The notes under the pieces are model-generated. The model was not told where the DNA came from, did no database searches, and saw only the letters and a program-made list of their open reading frames with translations. From the NCBI RefSeq assembly GCF_014201875.1, contig NZ_JACHFL010000011.1, positions 87,929 through 151,928 of the forward strand: a DNA stretch of 64,000 bases, given 5' to 3'. A program made the position numbers and the translations under genes. The stretch is from Deinococcus humi. Lineage in GTDB: Bacteria; Deinococcota; Deinococci; Deinococcales; Deinococcaceae. Positions 25,346 to 33,569 of the stretch are shown one piece after another. Numbering within the stretch: the first letter of the stretch is position 1; every line of letters begins with the position of its first letter.

Positions 25346-26118
25346 GAGGACACCAGCACCCCACCGTCCACTGCAATTGCTTGTCCAGTGATCAGGCGGC
25401 TTCCTTTGGAGGCCAGAAATTCTGCCAGCGCGTTCAAGTCTTCCACGGTGGTCAGCTCGTGCATAGGGATCTTGGCGGTCCGCTCCGCCAGGTATGCCTC
25501 GCGGGTGATACCGCGCTCCCCAGCCGTTTTCTCAGCGTATTCGAGCTGCATAGGGGTGAGGGTCACGCCGGGACAGATGGCGTTCACCGTGATGCCGGAT
25601 TCGGCCAGCAGCAGCGCCAGGCAGCGGGTATACATCACTACCGCCGCTTTGGTCACGCGGTAGGGAATGACATGTGCTCCAGCCCGGAACCCGTTGTAGG
25701 ACGCAGTGGTCAGGATACGCCCCTGTTTGCGTGCCATCATGCTGGGGATAAAGGCCCGGCAGGTGTACGCCACGCCCTTGACGTTTACGTCCAGCGATAG
25801 GTCCCAGTCAGCAGGCTGCACATCAAAGTAATCGGCGGGACTCAGTACCCCGGCGTTGGCAAAGACCACATCCACCTGTCCGAAAGCGTCCAGTACCTGC
25901 GCCGCGACGCTCTGGGTGGCGGCAAAGTCGCTCACGTCCAGTGCGAAGCTAAGGGCCTGACCGCCGGCCGTGCGGATGTCCTGCGCTGTGGTCTCAGCGG
26001 CCTGTCCGTTCAGGTCCGCCACTGCCACGCCGTAGCCCAGCCCTGAGAAATGCAGAGCAAAGGCCCGCCCGATGCCGCTGCCGCCTCCCGTGACGAAAAT
26101 GAATTCACCATTCCCCAT
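25342..26118 (-). CDS. Short-chain dehydrogenase/reductase of the sugar operon
   Basis: This 258-residue SDR has the NAD(P) motif TGGGSGIG, NAG in VDVVFANAGVL, catalytic Ser in TTASYNG and Tyr-x3-Lys in YRVTK, plus the C-terminal ITGQAIAVDGG. The ATG at 26118 follows an AGGAG site and is preferred over longer starts that lack one. It is the first gene of a four-gene coupled operon (SDR, MDR, FGGY kinase, GntR). The substrate is likely a sugar or sugar alcohol. Confidence 0.88.
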   Translation of the reverse strand: MGNGEFIFVTGGGSGIGRAFALHFSGLGYGVAVADLNGQAAETTAQDIRTAGGQALSFALDVSDFAATQSVAAQVLDAFGQVDVVFANAGVLSPADYFDVQPADWDLSLDVNVKGVAYTCRAFIPSMMARKQGRILTTASYNGFRAGAHVIPYRVTKAAVVMYTRCLALLLAESGITVNAICPGVTLTPMQLEYAEKTAGERGITREAYLAERTAKIPMHELTTVEDLNALAEFLASKGSRLITGQAIAVDGGVLVSS

Positions 26119-26187
26119 ATCTCTCCTAGAGCTGAATCTTTGCAGCGAGTCGCCTGGCTGACACTCTGTTATCCCGTCTGCGTGTCT

Positions 26188-26199
26188 TGGTCTATACCA
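26188..26199. promoter_or_regulatory. Putative GntR operator, leftward promoter
   Basis: TGGTCTATACCA is the exact reverse complement of the site at 26399 and close to operators of HutC-type GntR proteins. It lies about 15 bases downstream of the proposed minus-strand -10, where a bound repressor would block the SDR operon. Confidence 0.7.
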
Positions 26200-26214
26200 T
26201 TTTAAGTCCTGCCG

Positions 26215-26244
26215 ACTGTAGCAGTCGATGAGGCGGAGGGTCAA
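26215..26244 (-). promoter_or_regulatory. Putative promoter of the SDR operon
   Basis: On the minus strand, TTGACC (26244-26239) and TACAGT (26220-26215) are spaced 18 bases apart. The GntR-type site follows immediately. The assignment rests on sequence match only. Confidence 0.5.
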
Positions 26245-26355
26245 ATGCGGGCGCTGCGTGGTGTTGGTATCAGCCGTTTTCAACGTTCTTCCGGGGATTA
26301 AGGGTTAAATTGCAATGTCATTGCCCTGCAACAATATGTGGTCCTTAAGTGAGTC

Positions 26356-26384
26356 TTGACGAACGTGGGGCAACCTGTTAGGCT
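26356..26384 (+). promoter_or_regulatory. Putative promoter of the mannoside operon
   Basis: TTGACG (26356-26361) and TAGGCT (26379-26384) are 17 bases apart, with the GntR-type operator starting 14 bases after the -10. The arrangement mirrors that of the leftward promoter. Confidence 0.55.
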
Positions 26385-26398
26385 CCACGCATCAACAA

Positions 26399-26410
26399 TG
26401 GTATAGACCA
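26399..26410. promoter_or_regulatory. Putative GntR operator, rightward promoter
   Basis: TGGTATAGACCA lies about 100 bases upstream of the isomerase gene, just after the proposed -10. Together with the inverted copy at 26188, it suggests coordinate control of both operons by the GntR protein encoded at 21373. Confidence 0.7.
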
Positions 26411-26508
26411 AACGTCGAAAAGCGAAGTGGTTAGAGGCGAGACGATCAGAGGATCCAGGCGGCTGTTGCCCATGCCGCGTTATTTTCCCCACCTGCTCCG
26501 AGGTCAGC

Positions 26509-28302
26509 ATGACTATTCAATTGGATGGCCCCGCCAGCGACATTGCCCAGCGCCTACCCTCCAACTACGACAAGTTCCCGAAGATCGCCGTGCCCGGTCA
26601 GCAGGCGTGGCGTGGCTGGCCCCAGGTGCTGTCCGAACTGCGCCGTCACGCCGGTCAGCAGACCGGAGCGCCGTTGATCGTGGTGGACACCTATCCCGGC
26701 ACCGATCTGAACGAACTCCAGGCCGCTGCCGCCCAGCAGTGGCCTGACTACGAACTGATTGACGCTGAGGAGGCCGCCCTGGACGGTGACAGCCTTGGCG
26801 CGCTGTTGAAACGCTTCCTGACGCCTGACCGAGTGCTGGGTGTGATGGCGCCGCACACGCTGCGCGAGTTTTACGACGCCGACAAATTGGAAGCTCTCGC
26901 CGCACGGCTGACCCGCCGCACCCAGCCCACGCTGGTCTACGGCTGGGGCGCGTCGCTGGCAGCTCCGGACCCCGCAGTGCTGGTGCTGGCCGATCTGGCC
27001 CGCTGGGAAATTCAGATGCGGCTGCGAAGCGGTCAGGGCAACTGGCACGCGGGCAACGGCGGTGAGGACATCCTCCGCAAATACAAACGCGGCTTCTTCG
27101 TGGAGTGGCGGGTGGCAGACCGCCACAAACAAAGTCTCAGTGGCCAGATGGATTTTTATCTGGAGACCAATACAGCGGGCCAGCCGATGATGATTGCGCG
27201 TGCCGCGTACGAGGCCAGCCTGAACGCCGCTGCCTCGCGCCCCTTCCGCACGGTGCCGTTCTTTGACCCCGGCATATGGGGTGGGCAATGGCTCAGAGAA
27301 GTCTGCGATCTGGACCGGGGTACGGACAACTTCGCATGGGGCTTCGACGGCGTGCCGGAAGAAAATAGCGTGCTGTTTGATTATGGACGCGAGGACGGCG
27401 CGGCGCTGGAAATGCCCGCCCAGAATCTGGTGCTGGAGCGGCCCCGCGAACTACTGGGCGAGATCACCCATGCCCGCTTCGGCACGGAATTTCCGATTCG
27501 CTTCGATTTTCTGGACACCATCCAAGGCGGCAACCTCTCGCTGCAAGTCCATCCGCTGACCGCCTACATCCAGCAGCATTTCGGCATGTCTTACACCCAG
27601 GACGAGAGCTACTACCTGTTAGATGCGGACGAGACTGCGCTGGTGTACCTGGGCCTGAAAAACGGCGTTGACAAGCAGCAGATGCTCGCTGATCTGCAAA
27701 ACGCGCAGCAGACCGGACACTTTGACGCCGAACGCTATGTCAACGCTCTGCCCGCCCGCAAACACGATCACTTCTCCATTCCAGCAGGCACGGTCCACTG
27801 CTCCGGCAGCGGCGCGATGGTCCTGGAAATCTCGGCCACACCGTACATCTTTACCTTCAAGCTGTGGGACTGGGGCCGGGTGGGCCTGGACGGTCAGCCG
27901 CGCCCCATTCACCTTCAGCATGGGGCGGCCAATATCCAGTGGGAGCGCGACGCCGATTGGGTGGAGAAAAATCTGCTGCACCTCACCCAGCCTGTCGGCA
28001 GCGGCGAGGGCTGGCGCGAGGAAAGCACCGGACTGAGCGAGCTGGAATTTATCGAGACCCGCCGCCACTGGTTCAGCGTGCCTGTGCATCACGATACCCA
28101 CGGCACCGTGAATATTCTCAATCTGGTCGAGGGCCGTGAAGCGGTGGTGCAAAGCCCTACGGGTGCCTTTGAACCGTTCACGGTGCATTACGCCGAGACT
28201 TTTATCGTTCCTGCCGCTGTCGGGGAGTACGTCATCCGGCCTGCTGTGGAAGATCAGGAAGTCGCTACCATCAAGGCCTACGTGCGCGGGACCGGGCGGT
28301 GA
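26509..28302 (+). CDS. Class I mannose-6-phosphate isomerase with long N-terminal region
   Basis: This 597-residue protein is a cupin-type phosphomannose isomerase in its second half. NLSLQVHPL (His348), a following DESYYLLDADE and IPAGTVHCSG (His430) are the zinc-site motifs. It interconverts mannose 6-phosphate and fructose 6-phosphate. Class I enzymes are usually 310-400 residues; here about 290 extra residues precede the cupin part (PLIVVDTYPGTDLNEL, LVYGWGASLAAPDPAVLVLADLAR), a region that resembles a nucleoside/sugar-kinase-like or accessory domain but has no P-loop that I can see. It is the first gene of the seven-gene rightward operon, and its stop overlaps the next start (GTGA). Confidence 0.85.
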   Translation: MTIQLDGPASDIAQRLPSNYDKFPKIAVPGQQAWRGWPQVLSELRRHAGQQTGAPLIVVDTYPGTDLNELQAAAAQQWPDYELIDAEEAALDGDSLGALLKRFLTPDRVLGVMAPHTLREFYDADKLEALAARLTRRTQPTLVYGWGASLAAPDPAVLVLADLARWEIQMRLRSGQGNWHAGNGGEDILRKYKRGFFVEWRVADRHKQSLSGQMDFYLETNTAGQPMMIARAAYEASLNAAASRPFRTVPFFDPGIWGGQWLREVCDLDRGTDNFAWGFDGVPEENSVLFDYGREDGAALEMPAQNLVLERPRELLGEITHARFGTEFPIRFDFLDTIQGGNLSLQVHPLTAYIQQHFGMSYTQDESYYLLDADETALVYLGLKNGVDKQQMLADLQNAQQTGHFDAERYVNALPARKHDHFSIPAGTVHCSGSGAMVLEISATPYIFTFKLWDWGRVGLDGQPRPIHLQHGAANIQWERDADWVEKNLLHLTQPVGSGEGWREESTGLSELEFIETRRHWFSVPVHHDTHGTVNILNLVEGREAVVQSPTGAFEPFTVHYAETFIVPAAVGEYVIRPAVEDQEVATIKAYVRGTGR

Positions 28303-29456
28303 ACACCCCTACCCTCGCTCCGCTGCGCCCACAGGTGGAGGCCTTTTTGTCCTCTGCTCTGCCGCTGTGGTTCAAGGAGGGTCTGGATTCGGCACAGGGC
28401 ATGTTCGTGGAAGCGCTGAGCTTCGACGGTCAACCCCTGCGTAACCTGCCGCGCCGCGCCCGCGTGCAGGCCCGTCAGCTCTACGCACTGGGACTTGCCC
28501 ACGAGCGGGGTGAATTCGTTGGCTCCGCCCAGAACCACGCAGCGCTGATGGAGTGCATCATGAAGTCGGTGACCTGCAGCTACGGCGCACCAGGCGGCGG
28601 CTTTTACACCCTGGTCAGCGCTGAAGGTCAAGTGCTGAACTCGGAGCGCGTGCTGTATGACCAGGCTTTTTATCTGATGGCCCTGGCCTGGCTTTACCGC
28701 GTGACGTGCAAGGCCAGTTACCGTGACGCCGCAGAGCGCCTGTGGATATTTATCGAGACCCTGCGTGATCCGAACAGTGGCGGCTTCCAGATCAGCGACG
28801 CGCTGAAACCTGGGCCTCGCCAGCAGAACCCGCATATGCACCTGTTTGAAGCCTGTCTGCTGTGCGCCGAGTTGCTGGGCAAGGTGCCCTGGATGGCGCG
28901 TGCGGACGAACTTTACACGCTGTTGCAGATACGCTTTCTGGATACCGCGACTGGCCCACAGCCTTTCCTGCGCGAATTCTTCACGGCGGACTGGCAGCCC
29001 GATCCGGTCAGTGGTGATCATCTGGACCCCGGCCACCATTACGAGTGGACCTGGCTGCTGAGCCGCTACCGCGTGCTGAGCGGCGCGGCGGTCCCCGAAT
29101 TGCCGTTGCTCTACACGACGGCCCGCACCTGGGGAACGGACCGCACGGGTCTGGCCTACGATGAAATTCTGCCGCAAGGCCGTGAACTGCGTTCCACCAA
29201 ACGGCTGTGGGTACAGTGCGAGGTTCTCAAAGGTCACCTGGCCTACTGGCGCTGGAATGGCGACCTGGAGGCTCTGGAACGTGCCCAGCACGTTCTTCAG
29301 AGCATCCTAACCCACTACCTCACGCCACAAGGGACCTGGTTTGACCAGTTGTCGCGGGACTGTAAGAACATCAGCAAAAATTCGCCGTCCAGCACGCTGT
29401 ATCACCTCTACGTGGCGCTGAACGAGGCACTGCCCGTGCTGGCGGCAACACCGTGA
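28299..29456 (+). CDS. AGE-family epimerase/isomerase
   Basis: This 385-residue protein is an (alpha/alpha)6-barrel of the N-acylglucosamine 2-epimerase superfamily, with motifs RARVQARQLYALG, YDQAFYLMALAWLY, RQQNPHMHLFEACL, HYEWTWLLSRY and STKRLWVQCE. His residues in MHLFEA and HHYEW are those used for catalysis in the family. Family members convert mannose to fructose or epimerise N-acetylmannosamine. In this operon a mannose isomerase-type role fits best. It starts at a GTG overlapping the isomerase stop. Confidence 0.85.
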   Translation: MNTPTLAPLRPQVEAFLSSALPLWFKEGLDSAQGMFVEALSFDGQPLRNLPRRARVQARQLYALGLAHERGEFVGSAQNHAALMECIMKSVTCSYGAPGGGFYTLVSAEGQVLNSERVLYDQAFYLMALAWLYRVTCKASYRDAAERLWIFIETLRDPNSGGFQISDALKPGPRQQNPHMHLFEACLLCAELLGKVPWMARADELYTLLQIRFLDTATGPQPFLREFFTADWQPDPVSGDHLDPGHHYEWTWLLSRYRVLSGAAVPELPLLYTTARTWGTDRTGLAYDEILPQGRELRSTKRLWVQCEVLKGHLAYWRWNGDLEALERAQHVLQSILTHYLTPQGTWFDQLSRDCKNISKNSPSSTLYHLYVALNEALPVLAATP

Positions 29457-30352
29457 CTTTCCAAGACGCGGTACTGGCGCTGGATATCGGCGGCACGCAT
29501 ATCACGGCGGCAAGCGTAGATGCCAGCGGTCTGGGGCCACAAATCCGTTCTGCGGTCGACGGCGAGGCCAGCGCCACGGAGATTCTGGACATCTGGGCGG
29601 AAGCGGCGCTGCTGGGTGCGGGCGAGACGCCAGTTGCGGCGGTAAGCATCTCGGCTCCCGGGCCGTTTGATTACGCTGAAGGTATCGCCCGCTTCGACCA
29701 CAAGCTGTACGCCCTGACGGATCTGGATATTGGCGCTGCCTTGCGGGAACGCTGGACTGGCACACCGCTCGACGGCCTGCCCATCTCGTACATCAACGAC
29801 GCGGTGGCCTTCGCATTGGGCGAATTCACAGTCCATCAGGGGAGCGGCGTCCGTCGCTTGCTGGGCTTGACCCTGGGCACCGGTCTGGGCAGCGGCTTCA
29901 TCGTGGAGGGCCGCCCGGTTTCGGCAGGCGAGGACGTGCCGCCGGGCGGAGAAGTGTGGCAGCTGCCCTTTCGCGGCGGAATTGCCGAGGACACTCTCAG
30001 TGCCCCCGCCCTGCGCCGCGCTTACCACGTCCTGAGCGGCATGGAACTGGACGCCCGTGAGATCACGCAACACGCAGAGGCAGGCGACAACCATGCCATT
30101 CAGGTCTACCGCGAATTCGGACGCGATCTGGCCGCCGCCCTGCTGCCCTGCATCCAGGCCTTTCGCCCCGATCTGATCGTGCTTGGTGGTCAGGTCTCCC
30201 GCGCCTGGCCGCTATTTGAAATGCCGCTGCGGGCCGGACTCGCTCCCTTCACGACCATATGCAGTGACCTGCTGGACGAGGCCAATCTACTGGGCGCGGC
30301 GGCGCTGTACCGGCCCATGCTGGGGCTGAGTCCACCGTTCCATGTGCGTTGA
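29453..30352 (+). CDS. ROK-family sugar kinase
   Basis: This 299-residue ROK protein has the ATP-binding AVLALDIGGTHITAASVD, AVSISAPGPFD, INDAVAFALGEF (catalytic Asp) and LTLGTGLGSGFIV. The cysteine-rich zinc motif of many ROK glucokinases is absent. There is no helix-turn-helix, so it is a kinase rather than a repressor. It probably phosphorylates the mannose or fructose released by the pathway. A GTG start overlaps the AGE stop (GTGA), so it is translationally coupled. Confidence 0.87.
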   Translation: MTFQDAVLALDIGGTHITAASVDASGLGPQIRSAVDGEASATEILDIWAEAALLGAGETPVAAVSISAPGPFDYAEGIARFDHKLYALTDLDIGAALRERWTGTPLDGLPISYINDAVAFALGEFTVHQGSGVRRLLGLTLGTGLGSGFIVEGRPVSAGEDVPPGGEVWQLPFRGGIAEDTLSAPALRRAYHVLSGMELDAREITQHAEAGDNHAIQVYREFGRDLAAALLPCIQAFRPDLIVLGGQVSRAWPLFEMPLRAGLAPFTTICSDLLDEANLLGAAALYRPMLGLSPPFHVR

Positions 30353-30391
30353 TGTTTCTGAATCCCAAGTCCTTTTCCCAATGGAGGTTTT

Positions 30392-31633
30392 ATGATCAAG
30401 CTCACCAAACCGTTTCCGCTGCTCCTGACCCTCGCCCTCTCCGTGACCGCCGCACAGACATTGGAGCTGTACAACGACAAGCCTGACTGGAACAACAACT
30501 ACACCAAGGTCGGTGAATTGGGCGCAAAATCTGGCGCGGGTTTCAAAGGCGTCACGTTTGCCGACACCAGTTCCTATCAAGCGGCAGTGCGGACCTCGCT
30601 CAGCACCAGCAAAGCGCCAGGACTGTTTACGTGGTGGTCCGGCTACCGCATGAAAGACCTGGTGGAGTCCGGCAACCTCCAAGACCTGACCGCCTTGTGG
30701 CAGAAATACCAGAAGGCTGGGGAATACGGCTCAGACCTTGCCAAAGCCTTTACCTTTGATGGCAAGATTTACGCGCTGCCGAACAACGTGGCGTACTGGG
30801 CAGTGTTCTACAACAAGAAAGCCTACAAGGATGCGGGCATTACGCCACCGACCACCTGGGCACAGCTGGAGGCCAACAACGCCAAGCTCAAAGCCAAGGG
30901 CGTGACGGCCTTCGGGCAGTCCGTGGATGGCCGCTGGCCCGCCTTCATTTGGTTTGAAGAATTCCTGACCCGTCAGGACCCTGATCTGTACGAGAAACTG
31001 GTAGTGGGCAAGGCCAAGTACACCGATCCGGGGGTGACCAAAGTCTTCACCACCTGGAAGGGCTGGATTGACAAGGGCTATATGACGCCTGCCAGCACCG
31101 GCTTCGGTTCGGGCGGCACCAATGGTATGGCCAAGCTGTTCGCGCAGGGCAAACTGGCCAACATCCTGGCGGGCGACTGGTACAGCGCCACCATTTCCGG
31201 GACAGGGATGAAACCCGGCGAGGACTACGGTGTGTTCATCCTGCCCACCATGAATGTGAAATCCAAGCCGGTCATCATCTATGAGGCCAGCCCGCTGATC
31301 GTCGCCAAGAACTCGGCCAATAAAGCCCAAGCGCTCAAGGCCGCCGATTTCTGGATGTCTTCCAAGGCTCAGACGCTCTGGAGCAACCTGCAAAGCTTCA
31401 CGCCAGTCAACAACGAGGTGACGGTGGACAATCCGGTCACTAAAGAACTGACTACCGCTTTGAGCAAGAACAAGCCGCGTCTGATCAACCGCATCTGGGA
31501 GGCCACCCCCACCGAGATCATTGAACCCGGCGTGGACGAGCTGAGCAAATTCATGCTCAATCCCGGTACCCAGCGGCAGGTGCAGGTCAATCTCCAGAAG
31601 TTGGCCGACGCCTACTGGAGCAAGCAGAAATAA
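30392..31633 (+). CDS. ABC sugar transporter, solute-binding protein
   Basis: This 413-residue extracellular binding protein of the family-1 (maltose-type) class has a signal peptide MIKLTKPFPLLLTLALSVTAAQ, GLFTWWSGYRMKDLVESGNLQDLT, YALPNNVAYWAVFYNKKAYKDAG and a conserved FAQGKLANILAGDWYS. It captures oligosaccharide outside the membrane for the two permeases downstream. A GGAGG site precedes the ATG. A small hairpin between it and the permease genes may allow higher expression of the binding protein, as is usual in such operons. No ATPase gene is in the locus, so a shared MsmK-type ATPase elsewhere is expected. Confidence 0.92.
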   Translation: MIKLTKPFPLLLTLALSVTAAQTLELYNDKPDWNNNYTKVGELGAKSGAGFKGVTFADTSSYQAAVRTSLSTSKAPGLFTWWSGYRMKDLVESGNLQDLTALWQKYQKAGEYGSDLAKAFTFDGKIYALPNNVAYWAVFYNKKAYKDAGITPPTTWAQLEANNAKLKAKGVTAFGQSVDGRWPAFIWFEEFLTRQDPDLYEKLVVGKAKYTDPGVTKVFTTWKGWIDKGYMTPASTGFGSGGTNGMAKLFAQGKLANILAGDWYSATISGTGMKPGEDYGVFILPTMNVKSKPVIIYEASPLIVAKNSANKAQALKAADFWMSSKAQTLWSNLQSFTPVNNEVTVDNPVTKELTTALSKNKPRLINRIWEATPTEIIEPGVDELSKFMLNPGTQRQVQVNLQKLADAYWSKQK

Positions 31634-31683
31634 TTGGCCCGAAATTACAGAGCTGACAGGCTCACCATCCGCCTCGGAAAAAA

Positions 31684-31698
31684 GGCGCTGCGACAGCG
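31684..31698 (+). promoter_or_regulatory. Small intergenic hairpin between binding protein and permease genes
   Basis: GCGCTG-CGA-CAGCGC forms a perfect 6-bp stem with a 3-base loop, followed by GGCGTCTTCTT. It is likely an mRNA-stabilising or partial terminator element that tunes expression of the binding protein over the permeases. Confidence 0.45.
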
Positions 31699-31743
31699 CG
31701 GCGTCTTCTTAAATGTGTTTTTCCACAAGGAGCCTGACCGACC

Positions 31744-32670
31744 ATGACCGTGACCCAGCAGGGCCGCACCCCGGCCAGACCTACCTCTGCCAGACGCCGC
31801 CCAGCTTCCACGCTGGCCCCTTACCTGTTCGTGCTGCCGGCCGTTTTCTTCGTGGTGGTTTTTTTGCTTGCCCCCATGCTGTACACCTTTTGGCAGAGTT
31901 TTACCGATGCCGACGGTCTACGGACGCCCAACTTTGTAGGCCTCAGGAACTACGCCGAGTTGTTCACCAGTTCCAACTTCACTCTCTCCCTTCGCAACAC
32001 CGTGATCTGGGTGGTAGCGTCGGTGGTCCTGCCCGTCAGTCTGGCCTTCGCGCTAGCGCTGGCGCTGGAACGGGTGGTGGGCGGCAATTTTTTTCGTACA
32101 GCGCTCTATCTACCGTCCACCCTGGCGGCAGCGGCGGCAGGCGTGCTGTTCAGCTTTATCTTCGATCCCACCAGCGGTGTGCTCAATGCGGCCCTGGGCG
32201 CTCTGGGGTTCGACTCGCTGAGCCGCACTGAATGGCTGTTCCGCTCGCCTCTGAACACCATGGCCATGATCGCCACCTACACCTGGCAAAGTGTGGGAGC
32301 CAACCTGATGATCTTTCTGATCGGCTTGCAAAGCTTGCCGCGCGAGCCGCTGGAGGCCGCCAAGATTGATGGGGCCAGCGGTCTGAAGTTCACTCGCCTG
32401 ATCACCCTGCCGCTGATGACCCCTTACGTCACCATCGCCGCATTGATGGCGGCGGTCAACGGCTTTAAGGTCTTTGACCTGATCTGGGTGATGACCCAGG
32501 GCGGCCCGGCCCGCAGCAGCGAAACGCTGGCCGTCACTATGTACCGCGAGGGCTTCATCCTCTTTCACCAGGGGGTGAGTGCGGCTATCGCGGTGGTCAT
32601 CTCGTTGATCGCCCTGGCCTTCTCGTACTTCTACCTGCGAAACGTGATGGACAAGGAGAGCCACGTATGA
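31744..32670 (+). CDS. ABC sugar permease, MalF/UgpA type
   Basis: This 308-residue membrane protein has six predicted segments, beginning LAPYLFVLPAVFFVVVFLLAPMLYTF. It has the ATPase-contact loop EAAKIDGASGLKFTRLITLPLM (EAA motif). It pairs with the permease encoded next, whose start overlaps its stop by four bases. It forms the import channel for the sugar caught by the upstream binding protein. Confidence 0.92.
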   Translation: MTVTQQGRTPARPTSARRRPASTLAPYLFVLPAVFFVVVFLLAPMLYTFWQSFTDADGLRTPNFVGLRNYAELFTSSNFTLSLRNTVIWVVASVVLPVSLAFALALALERVVGGNFFRTALYLPSTLAAAAAGVLFSFIFDPTSGVLNAALGALGFDSLSRTEWLFRSPLNTMAMIATYTWQSVGANLMIFLIGLQSLPREPLEAAKIDGASGLKFTRLITLPLMTPYVTIAALMAAVNGFKVFDLIWVMTQGGPARSSETLAVTMYREGFILFHQGVSAAIAVVISLIALAFSYFYLRNVMDKESHV

Positions 32671-33554
32671 CCACGACGACGCGGGGCTTCACTCCACCCA
32701 ACGCGGGCAGGTCGGCGCGGGAGCGCAAGGAACGCACCCGCATGGTGGCGGGCGGCATGCTGGGCGGCATCATTTGCGTGTTCTGGCTGCTGCCGCTGCT
32801 GCTTGTCTTCATGAACGCCTTCAAGGACAAGCGCGAGTACAACATGGGCGAGAGCTGGCGACTGCCGCAGAGCTTTCACCTGTGGGAGAACCTGCAAAAT
32901 GCCTGGGCGCAGGGCCTGGGCAGTGGCTTCGTCAACAGCCTGAGTTATGGTCTGGTCGGTGCGGCGGGGGCCATTCTGCTGGCATCGCTGGCCGCCTTCG
33001 GCATCGTGCGGTTGAAAATGCCGCGTGGGCTGTGGTGGTTCCTGCTCATCTATTCCGGCACCATCTTTCCCTTTCAGGTCTACCTGATTCCGCTATTCAA
33101 GGCGTATACCAGCTTTGGTCTGTACGACACCTGGATCGGGATGGTGCTGTTCTACATCGCCATTTGCATTCCTTTTTGTACCTTCGTGATGCGCGGCTTC
33201 TTCGTCTCGATGCCCTGGGATTTTCAAGAGGCGGCCAAGCTGGACGGCTGCAACGATTGGATGATTTTCTGGAAGATCATGCTTCCGTTGACGCGCGCGC
33301 CGATGCTGGTGTTGCTGCTGTTCCAGTTCACCTGGATCTGGAATGACCTGCTGTTCGGCCTGGTCCTCAGCAAATCTGAAAACGTGCGCCCGATCATGCC
33401 CACCCTGGCCGGAATGCAGGGCATCTACGCGGGCAGCGACGGCCCCACATTGATCGCGGCGGTCATGATCGCCAGCCTGCCCACCCTGCTGCTGTTCCTG
33501 TTGCTGCGGCCCTATTTCATGCAGGGACTGAGGCTGAGCAGCGTGGGCGACTGA
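32667..33554 (+). CDS. ABC sugar permease, MalG/UgpE type
   Basis: This 295-residue partner permease has a basic cytoplasmic start (RSARERKERTR), an N-terminal segment IICVFWLLPLLLVFMNAFK and the EAA loop EAAKLDGCNDWMIFWKIMLPL. It overlaps the upstream permease gene (ATGA) and is followed after 15 bases by the mannosidase gene. Confidence 0.92.
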   Translation: MTTTTRGFTPPNAGRSARERKERTRMVAGGMLGGIICVFWLLPLLLVFMNAFKDKREYNMGESWRLPQSFHLWENLQNAWAQGLGSGFVNSLSYGLVGAAGAILLASLAAFGIVRLKMPRGLWWFLLIYSGTIFPFQVYLIPLFKAYTSFGLYDTWIGMVLFYIAICIPFCTFVMRGFFVSMPWDFQEAAKLDGCNDWMIFWKIMLPLTRAPMLVLLLFQFTWIWNDLLFGLVLSKSENVRPIMPTLAGMQGIYAGSDGPTLIAAVMIASLPTLLLFLLLRPYFMQGLRLSSVGD

Positions 33555-33569
33555 AGGAGTTTCGCTTAA

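Noticed and set aside
28278..29291. Long minus-strand frame over the AGE and isomerase genes
   Set aside because: It is a shadow of well-supported plus-strand genes with family motifs.
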